A DNA stretch of 64,000 nt from Rhynchopus euleeides (Eukaryota > Euglenozoa > Diplonemea > Diplonemida > Diplonemidae): assembly GCA_963210315.1 (NCBI GenBank), contig OY723284.1:2108001-2172000 (forward strand), in the 5' to 3' direction. This document shows positions 58,901-64,000 of the stretch, piece by piece. Both the position numbers and the translations under genes were made by a program. The stretch's first letter is position 1. Each line of letters opens with the position of its first letter. Below the pieces are notes generated by a model. It worked only from the letters and a program-made list of their open reading frames with translations. It was not told the DNA's origin and searched no databases.

Positions 58901-61900
58901 TCACCGGAGAAGACTGGGGCACCTGTATGTACAACGGCATGCGTGCGACAAACCAGTTCGCAGCCCTCTACTTCGTGACGCTGCTTGTGGTGGGGAACTA
59001 CATCGTGCTCTCGCTCTTCGTCGCGGTGCTCATCAACAACACGCAGTTCGCCCCAGCCCAGGAGCAGCTGCTGATGGACTCCTCCAAGGCGGGCCCGGCA
59101 GCCCTGCAGGCCACCCTCCCACCCAACCCCCTGGCCACCTCGCCCTCCCTGGCGCCGGAAGCGCCCCCCGAACCCGCTCGGCCCAAGTGCAGCCTGCACA
59201 TGGGACTGGAGGAGGACACGCCTGCCTCGCTGGCGCTGAAGAAGTACATTGCCTTCCTGGAGGTGGCACGGCTCGAGGAGGTGGCGAAGGCTTTCCACAA
59301 CGCCTTTTCGCCCGGCGGCTCGCCCAAAGGCATCCGCAGCATCGTAAAGAAGTTCAACAAGACGACAGATGCAGAGCCTGAGCGGAAGCTGAACGCGGCA
59401 ACAGCGGAGTACCTTGCTGCCTGCCCTGAGACGGCCAAGGTGATGTGCGACCTCAGCTGGGATGCCGAGAAACAGGAGTTCCACGGCACCTCCATCCTGC
59501 AGCTGCTCAAGGGGATGAATGACCTCTCGCAGGAGGTGTGCCGCGACCGCTACCGCGCGCTCTTCTTCCTCTCCTCGGGGAACTGCGCCCGGAGGCTGCT
59601 GGTGCGTGTGGTGGAGCACGTCGCGTTCGAGGTGGTGGTGGTGCTGCTCATCGTGCTCAGCACCGTGTCGCTTGCCATGCAGAACCCGATCGCCGCCCCG
59701 GACACAGCCTTCCCGAGGACGCTGGGGACCATCGACCTCTGCCTGGTGTCTTGCTTCGCCTTCGAGGTGGTGCTGAAGATCGGGGCCTACGGCTTCGTCC
59801 TGCACCCCACCGCCTACCTACGGAGAGACCCGTGGAATGCGATGGACTTTGTGATCGCCTTGCTGTCGGGCGTGTCCCTGCTGGTCTCCGGGGCTGAGGC
59901 AGTGGGCATCTTCCGCATGATCCGCACGCTGCGGCCCCTGCGCTTCATCACGAAGTCGACAGGCATGAAGCTTGTCCTCGAGTCCCTCCTCTCCTCCCTG
60001 TACCCCCTGCTGCACATCGGCCTGGTGACGGGGATGATCTTCGCCATATTCGCGATCCTCGGTGTCCACCTCTTCAAAGGCTCCTTCTACGCATGCACCG
60101 ACGTGGAGTGGGGGGACGTGTCGTACCGCACGGAGGACCCCATCACAACACGTGAGGCGTGCCTGCCGCCATACAGATGGAAGAACACCCCCTCTCACTT
60201 CGACAACCTCGGCGCAGCGCTCGTGACGCTGTTCGAGATGAGCACGCTGGAGGGCTGGGCCAGCGTGATGCACAACGGGATGGATGCGATGTCGGCAGAG
60301 GTTGCCCCTCAGAAGAACAACAAGCCCTACTTTGCGCTGTACTTCCTCATCTGGATTGTCGTCGGGTCCTTCTTCATCGTGAACCTCTTCATCGGCGTGC
60401 TGATCGATCACTATGATTACGCGCGCGCGAAGAATGAAAAGGAGATGATCCTGGGCCTCACACCCGAGCAGCAGCTGTGGATCAGCATGCAGGACGTCGT
60501 GTTCCATGCGGTTGAGGTGCGTGCATCGAGGCGGGCCACCCTCACCAACTGCTGCTCCCGCTCCCTGCAGGTGGTGGTGGCCTCCCCGTTGTTTGAGAAG
60601 ATCTTCGCAACAGCAATCGTGCTCAACAGCGTCACCGCCGCTACACAGCACAGTACGCAGTCACAGGGCCACCGCGACTTCCTTGAGCTCGCGAACTACA
60701 TCTTCGTCGGGCTGTTCACCGTGGAGGTGTGCATGCGCCTGGGTGCCGCTGGCCTCAAAGTCTACTTCCAGGAGAATTGGAACCGCTTCGACGCCTTCAT
60801 TGTTGCGGTGTCGCTCCTGGGCGTGACGCTGAGCAGCATCCTGGATGCCTACTCTCCTGTCATCAGCGTGTTCCGCCTCATGCGCCTCTTCCGCCTGGCA
60901 CGGATCGTCAAGTCCACACAGGAGGTGCGGAACCTGCTGCGCACCCTGTGGCTGTCGCTGCCCAGCCTCGCCAATATCGCGGGGCTGCTGTCGCTCATCT
61001 ACTTCCTGTACGCCGTCATCGGGGTGCACCTCTTCGGCAGGATCACGGAGGGGCGGTGCCTGGGGCCGCGCGCCAACTTCCACAGCTTCGGCAACGCGAT
61101 GCTGCTGATGTTCCGCCTCTCCACAGGGGAGGACTGGCAGTGCGTGATGGACGACTGCCGTGTGTCGGAGCCGGACTGCTCGTCGCACCTCGACGGCTGC
61201 GGGAACAGCGCGCTGGCACCCCTCTTCTACATCACCTTCATCCTGATCGTGATGTATGTGATGCTCAACATTCTGATTGCCGTCATCCTCGGGGGCTACG
61301 ACTCTGTCCAGGAGGAGCTGGACCAGCCCGTCACCTCGCAGCACATGGAGGAGTTCTTCGAGGAGTACGACTACCTCCAGAATCTCCATTCTGCCACGGA
61401 TGATTCGGACGAACGCCACCTCGTGGACCCGACCGATCCTCAGTACTGGAGTTTGGAGACAGTACGGCTGCCGCTGCTCCTGCGCAGACTGCCACCGCCT
61501 CTCGGCCTCGAGCGGAGCATCGCTTACGACGCACGCAATCGGAACCTCAAGAAGATGGGGCTCCTGGGGATCCTGGTGCACGAGTTGTCAGGGAAGGTGG
61601 CACTCATGAGCCTGATCGCAGGGCTGAGCCACACGGTGCGCCTGCCGGAGTCGCTTGTCGAGGCTCGAGGGGTCGTGGACGAGGACTTCATCGGGGAGGC
61701 ACTGCAGCAGGAGTCGCGGAGGCAGACGGAAAAGTGGAAGGCGGCGTGCAGGACGCAGGAGAAGCAGTGGGGGCGCATCCTCACTGCCACACAGCCCTAC
61801 GTGCCCCTCTGCAGCAGCCCTCGCATGCAAGACATCTGCACGTCGCAGTCGGTTCCGAGGCAGGTGATCTACACCTTGGCGGCACTGCGAATACAGCAGG

Positions 61901-62064
61901 TGTGGCGGGGGTGGTTGGGGCGGCGCCTGGCGTCGCAGCAGCAAGTGCAACCAGCCCCCAGCAGCCTGCCCCGCCGGTCACGGGCCTCCGTTACCTCGCC
62001 CCTCAGAATGCTCTTCAACCCGCTGCAAATATTCTCCTCTTCGAAGTCCCAGCTCACGGAGTGA
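55978..62064 (+). CDS. Four-domain voltage-gated calcium channel alpha-1-like subunit
   Basis: 2028 residues in one exon from the ATG at 55978. Four homologous six-helix domains. S4 voltage sensors: TLRTFRILRPLKAVTRLRGL, SVFRAFRLLRLLKLAKQF, FRMIRTLRPLRFITKST, SVFRLMRLFRLARIVKS. Pore glutamates are E384 (TLEGW), E978 (TGEDW), E1425 (TLEGW), E1718 (TGEDW), the EEEE ring of calcium-selective channels rather than DEKA sodium channels. The I-II linker (about residues 430-780) is long, Pro/Ser-rich and probably regulatory. An IQ motif for calmodulin (IQQVWRGWLGRR, 1972-1983) lies near the C-terminus. The channel would sit in the plasma or flagellar membrane and admit calcium on depolarisation, for example for flagellar responses. 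No auxiliary subunit gene is nearby. Confidence 0.93.
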   Translation: MQVSVSGTGCGPPRPAPAAEGPVPLWQENHDDSFFASQNDERFFGKDANFGKHKDFNANLENFRAIPHLGQAMATSAEDLLPDDSSGFVRGGRSRMSMATVVRQMKNQEDNQNPLRDREALDKDIDRCPVSATRKRLMKMMLTNQWVDRVIMALILANCISSAAIDPTDVDNTSRRNQILSHLEYAFTGAFAAEAILRSTIQGLTRFRFSYLRDRWNIFDLVIVVISSATLLVEVFSDSDAAGITTLRTFRILRPLKAVTRLRGLQLIITVLLRSLRGLVDVLLLCLFFIVLTGIVGVQLFNNTLTSRCVPDDLLASMTDGVAGFPEETLQHFREDTRICGGSLGHQCPWGVTCTVVGNPNYGYTSFDHMGWASLTIFTIVTLEGWSTLMYHTMDGTSDLAALYYVVVVLSGAFFIANLVLVTINTVFFSAREQAGAADDEEDGCHGENDTFLSTCSSHRMVIDALAHHNPTVSSHDAGDESAAQPPASPPAAEVEVPLPPAACPVAPTADQAKAAPAGTATTPERPPPLASCSSTELLSLLPGLLEARPEAVSLRPEPQRPTLASPVTLGSSVGSRSILSQSQGSRHGGEARKRSARSRVSIQSPLEGSQCSRGPTGEKDRVEEDGSREGTPLRRPVSEMWECLPQQHAAAPSVGSPLVMGRPSLVRKADHSHFSEGGRGETGSLTQGVASVAGTPQLSSINPESSGIQLLSPLSPMTPEELKRFRNTGFAVTPTTIGVSNGEDSGAIGGGGGCECECEGEGEGGAEEAWLRGALRRLVQHPVFVNAITATILANTAVLAAEHHDQPDSFTAVADVSNIVFTVIFIVETCLMVYVYRGQFADDRINIFDGLVSAASAVDVALSIVTQDTGDTSGISVFRAFRLLRLLKLAKQFPDLLRTFTALVESLEGVSVLTLLLFLVIFVYAQLGMHLFGGRFCGLDTAAQYDPATDFCPQLPRGNYDNLGWALVTVFQVITGEDWGTCMYNGMRATNQFAALYFVTLLVVGNYIVLSLFVAVLINNTQFAPAQEQLLMDSSKAGPAALQATLPPNPLATSPSLAPEAPPEPARPKCSLHMGLEEDTPASLALKKYIAFLEVARLEEVAKAFHNAFSPGGSPKGIRSIVKKFNKTTDAEPERKLNAATAEYLAACPETAKVMCDLSWDAEKQEFHGTSILQLLKGMNDLSQEVCRDRYRALFFLSSGNCARRLLVRVVEHVAFEVVVVLLIVLSTVSLAMQNPIAAPDTAFPRTLGTIDLCLVSCFAFEVVLKIGAYGFVLHPTAYLRRDPWNAMDFVIALLSGVSLLVSGAEAVGIFRMIRTLRPLRFITKSTGMKLVLESLLSSLYPLLHIGLVTGMIFAIFAILGVHLFKGSFYACTDVEWGDVSYRTEDPITTREACLPPYRWKNTPSHFDNLGAALVTLFEMSTLEGWASVMHNGMDAMSAEVAPQKNNKPYFALYFLIWIVVGSFFIVNLFIGVLIDHYDYARAKNEKEMILGLTPEQQLWISMQDVVFHAVEVRASRRATLTNCCSRSLQVVVASPLFEKIFATAIVLNSVTAATQHSTQSQGHRDFLELANYIFVGLFTVEVCMRLGAAGLKVYFQENWNRFDAFIVAVSLLGVTLSSILDAYSPVISVFRLMRLFRLARIVKSTQEVRNLLRTLWLSLPSLANIAGLLSLIYFLYAVIGVHLFGRITEGRCLGPRANFHSFGNAMLLMFRLSTGEDWQCVMDDCRVSEPDCSSHLDGCGNSALAPLFYITFILIVMYVMLNILIAVILGGYDSVQEELDQPVTSQHMEEFFEEYDYLQNLHSATDDSDERHLVDPTDPQYWSLETVRLPLLLRRLPPPLGLERSIAYDARNRNLKKMGLLGILVHELSGKVALMSLIAGLSHTVRLPESLVEARGVVDEDFIGEALQQESRRQTEKWKAACRTQEKQWGRILTATQPYVPLCSSPRMQDICTSQSVPRQVIYTLAALRIQQVWRGWLGRRLASQQQVQPAPSSLPRRSRASVTSPLRMLFNPLQIFSSSKSQLTE

Positions 62065-62960
62065 CAGCCTCTTTGTGTGCGTTTCCACGCACACAGGAGG
62101 GGGATGAGCGCAAGTTACTTGTGTATGCGGCGACCTATCTTCTTTCCGCCTTCACCTGCGCTGGCTCGACGGTGGCCAGTGCTTGTACCAGCTGGGGTTC
62201 AAGTTTTTTTTGAGTTTTGTTCAAGTCCCGCGCAGTCGGTAGTGGGAGATGCTGCGGGTCAGTATGGTTCCGGGGACAACCTGGATGTCCCGGTTCTATT
62301 CCTCGTTCCGACTCCTCGATTTGTGTTTGTTTCTGTGCTTCAAGCAACGACTGTTGAGTATTTCGCGCGGCCCAAGTCACACCTCTTGGCGAGGGCCAGG
62401 AGGCCGTGTCAGAAAGGACCGGAGAGCGGTGCGGCTGGAGGACTTTCGTCTCTTCACCCAAACCCCAAGCAGAACTGTGAACCTCAGACCACTGTGCGTC
62501 GGCTGTTTCCACATGCCTCCGAAATACGTGTTCCTGAAGTTGCCAACGTCACTCGATGCCAGAGTGAAACCGACAGCCGACAGAAGCGTGTCTCTGCTTT
62601 TTCACAAGCAGCAGACACCGCAGAGCAGAGAACAGGGCAGCCCCCAGAGGCTCGCTTTCGGGTTCCTGAAAGTCTGAAACATACAGCGCAGCTCTGAAGA
62701 GCGACTAGGCTGACAAGACACGGCAGGAATTCGATAAGAAGGAACCAACGCCCACCCCCCTGGTCCCTGTAAAATTGCCGACATATTGGAGGCTGCACGC
62801 ATGTGTTGCCATCGCAGTTCTGGGCGGACTGCTCGACGACACCAGGAACACAGCACACCTCATCACCCAGGAAAACCCCCCCCCCCCCAGGCCTCTGGCT
62901 AATTCGGGTCGAACGTTAAGTTTCTCCGTGCCGGGGGGGGGAGGGGCAGTGTAGGCAGGC
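62065..62960. other. Intergenic, no gene seen
   Basis: 900 bp downstream of the channel gene. Overlapping ORFs on both strands have no domain-like content. C and G runs at 62876-62888 and 62931-62940. Confidence 0.45.
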
Positions 62961-63007
62961 CCTGTATTAAACTGTATTAAACACGTTTGTATTAAACTGT
63001 ATTAAAC
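62961..63007. repeat. CTGTATTAAA tandem units, left group
   Basis: Four to five copies of CTGTATTAAA or variants, with one ACGTTTGTATTAAA break. The same unit forms the array at 63892-63974. Confidence 0.8.
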
Positions 63008-63094
63008 TCGGCGCTTTTTGAGTTTAGTACAAGGTACGTTTGTCACTGCAGGTACGGCACCACACAGACCCCCACACAGGAGGATTATCCATCA

Positions 63095-63901
63095 CAGGGC
63101 CTAATCTAAGGGGGGTCGGGGGGGGGTCAAAGACCCCCCCCCCGCAGTTTGGGCCCCCTGGGGGGTCACTTTTAGCGGGGGCGGGGGGAGATTTCCCTGG
63201 GGACCAGTAGGAATGGGGTCTCCTGGCTGGGGAGCATGTTCAGCCCCGGTGCAGAGCCGCCTTGAGTCTAAGAGCTGTCTGTCAAGTTCGTGCAGCAAGT
63301 CGTTGACACGTGCAAGGAACAGATGCTCACTACCGTGGCCTCCGGCGGCTGGGGGGCTCCGCCCCCCAGACCCCCCCTGTAGCGTGTGCCTGTCTCGCAA
63401 GTCCTTGAGCGTATGCGAGTGGCCATCTCCGCGTAGTCTCGGGCGCGCGAAGCGCGCCCGAGAAATTTGCACCTGGGAAAAATGTCGGGGGGACGTCCTG
63501 CCTGCTGGAGCCACGGTGAGTTCACCGAGGCGACGAAGTGCAAGCACTGTGGCTTGCGCGCCTCGGGGAAGTCCGCATCGCGGCTCAAGAGCCACCTGCG
63601 GGGCTGCGAGAAGGCCCCCGAGGCCGTGAAGCAGAAGGCCACGGACGCCCCCACCACCACCCCGAAGAGGAAGGCCCCGGGGACTGACGGCCCAGGACCG
63701 GCGAAGCGGATGGCGCTCGGTGTTCCCCTGCCCTCAGCCAGCGAGAGGGCAATGATCGACATCGCCTGGTGTCGGTTCATCTTCAGCCGTGTTGTAGAGA
63801 ACCCCTACTTCCAGGCCGGGCCCCCTCTCCAAAGAAGCGACACCCCCTCTGCCCCCATGACCTGCACACAAGGGTACTATAGTGTACAAAACCTGTATTA
63901 A
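63095..63901 (+). mobile_element. hAT-type DNA transposon fragment
   Basis: CAGGGCCTAATCTAAG at 63095 is like the start of a hAT terminal repeat, followed by G/C-run hairpins (63112-63170) and a BED-finger ORF. The right part is missing: the ORF runs into a CTGTATTAAA array. The assignment of the left end is tentative. Confidence 0.45.
63482..63901 (+). CDS. hAT transposase N-terminus, BED zinc finger, truncated
   Basis: 139 residues from the ATG at 63482. The BED finger is WSHGEFTEATKCKHCG...SRLKSHLRGC (C-x2-C and H-x3-C), followed by a basic Lys/Pro/Thr linker and ERAMIDIAWCRFIFSRVVENPYF, the motif that starts the catalytic region of many hAT transposases. The frame then enters CTGTATTAAA repeats and stops, so the DDE/RNase H-fold domain and dimerisation region are absent. 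It is a broken transposase or the DNA-binding exon of one whose rest lies outside the window. Confidence 0.65.
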   Translation: MSGGRPACWSHGEFTEATKCKHCGLRASGKSASRLKSHLRGCEKAPEAVKQKATDAPTTTPKRKAPGTDGPGPAKRMALGVPLPSASERAMIDIAWCRFIFSRVVENPYFQAGPPLQRSDTPSAPMTCTQGYYSVQNLY

Positions 63902-63974
63902 ACTGTCTTAAACTGTATTAAACCTGTATTAAACTGTATTAAACTGTATTAAACTGTATTAAACTGTATTAAAC
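63892..63974. repeat. CTGTATTAAA tandem array, right group
   Basis: About eight copies of a 10-bp unit with small variants (CTGTCTTAAA, an extra C). It truncates the hAT ORF. Confidence 0.9.
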
Positions 63975-64000
63975 AGGATGCAGATTTTGGGGACCTGTAT

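Noticed and set aside
58051..59805. Minus-strand ORF of 584 codons opposite the calcium channel
   Set aside because: Antisense shadow of transmembrane coding sequence.
60517..60570. In-frame 54-nt stretch in the calcium channel that begins GTGCGT and ends CTGCAG
   Set aside because: Donor does not fit the GTATG consensus, it is in frame without stops, and it lies just before domain IV where extra residues are tolerated. Treated as coding.
62077..62858. Overlapping ORFs on both strands downstream of the calcium channel
   Set aside because: No domain-like content, no conserved motif, and starts mostly at non-ATG codons.

Overview
The window reads as nuclear DNA of a GC-rich, flagellated, free-living protist. 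There is no bacterial operon structure. Genes carry short spliceosomal introns (14 can be placed by frame continuity; 13 begin GTATG and all end in AG), and there are flagellum/centriole, mRNA-decay and voltage-gated calcium channel genes. Every gene I can support, and every autonomous retroelement, reads on the + strand across 64 kb. One-directional gene arrays together with a VIPER-type (GAG, tyrosine recombinase, RT/RNase H) retroelement point to Euglenozoa. Introns in most multi-domain genes and the high GC fit a diplonemid better than a kinetoplastid. This assignment is an inference (about 50%) from gene content, not a sequence match.

Layout. 1-768: 3' end of an unrecognised gene. 1701-4034: CEP76, two exons. 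4557-5141: remains of a small membrane protein in shifting frames. 5706-6224: ubiquitin-like plus DUF4116 gene. 6789-7745: a small element with decayed minus-strand ORFs. 7785-12947: an apparently complete tyrosine-recombinase retroelement with split direct repeats (A1 - ORFs - B1-A2-B2). 13051-15530: DUF4116 repeat arrays broken by two identical copies of a 5'-truncated LINE tail that encodes RNase H. 15973-21077: an inverted-repeat pair enclosing a 3.8 kb LINE with a 19-bp target duplication.

21721-31670: three GT90 (CAP10-like) glycosyltransferase paralogs, with a Crinkler/RHS-type P-loop NTPase-nuclease gene between the second and third. 32266-33677: isovaleryl-CoA-dehydrogenase-like enzyme (3 exons). 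34674-36056: TRAF-type RING/zinc-finger/MATH protein. 36390-39287: Met/Gly-rich protein (5 exons). 41481-43091: pectin-acetylesterase/Notum-family membrane esterase. 43842-44648: secreted Cys-rich triple-repeat protein. 46066-49306: Ge-1/EDC4-like decapping scaffold (7 exons). 49307-52598: MITE-like elements. 52599-53697: single-pass membrane protein (2 exons). 53999-55190: AT-richer foldback element. 55978-62064: intronless 2028-residue four-domain EEEE calcium channel. 62961-64000: hAT transposase N-terminus between CTGTATTAAA arrays.

The host genes form no evident pathway. The three GT90 enzymes, the esterase and the Cys-rich protein are all secretory-pathway products. The strongest unusual signals are the YR retroelement (single in-frame TGA between GAG and YR, RT in the -1 frame, RT catalytic motif VDN), the DUF4116/LINE-tail mosaic, and the Crinkler/RHS-type gene.
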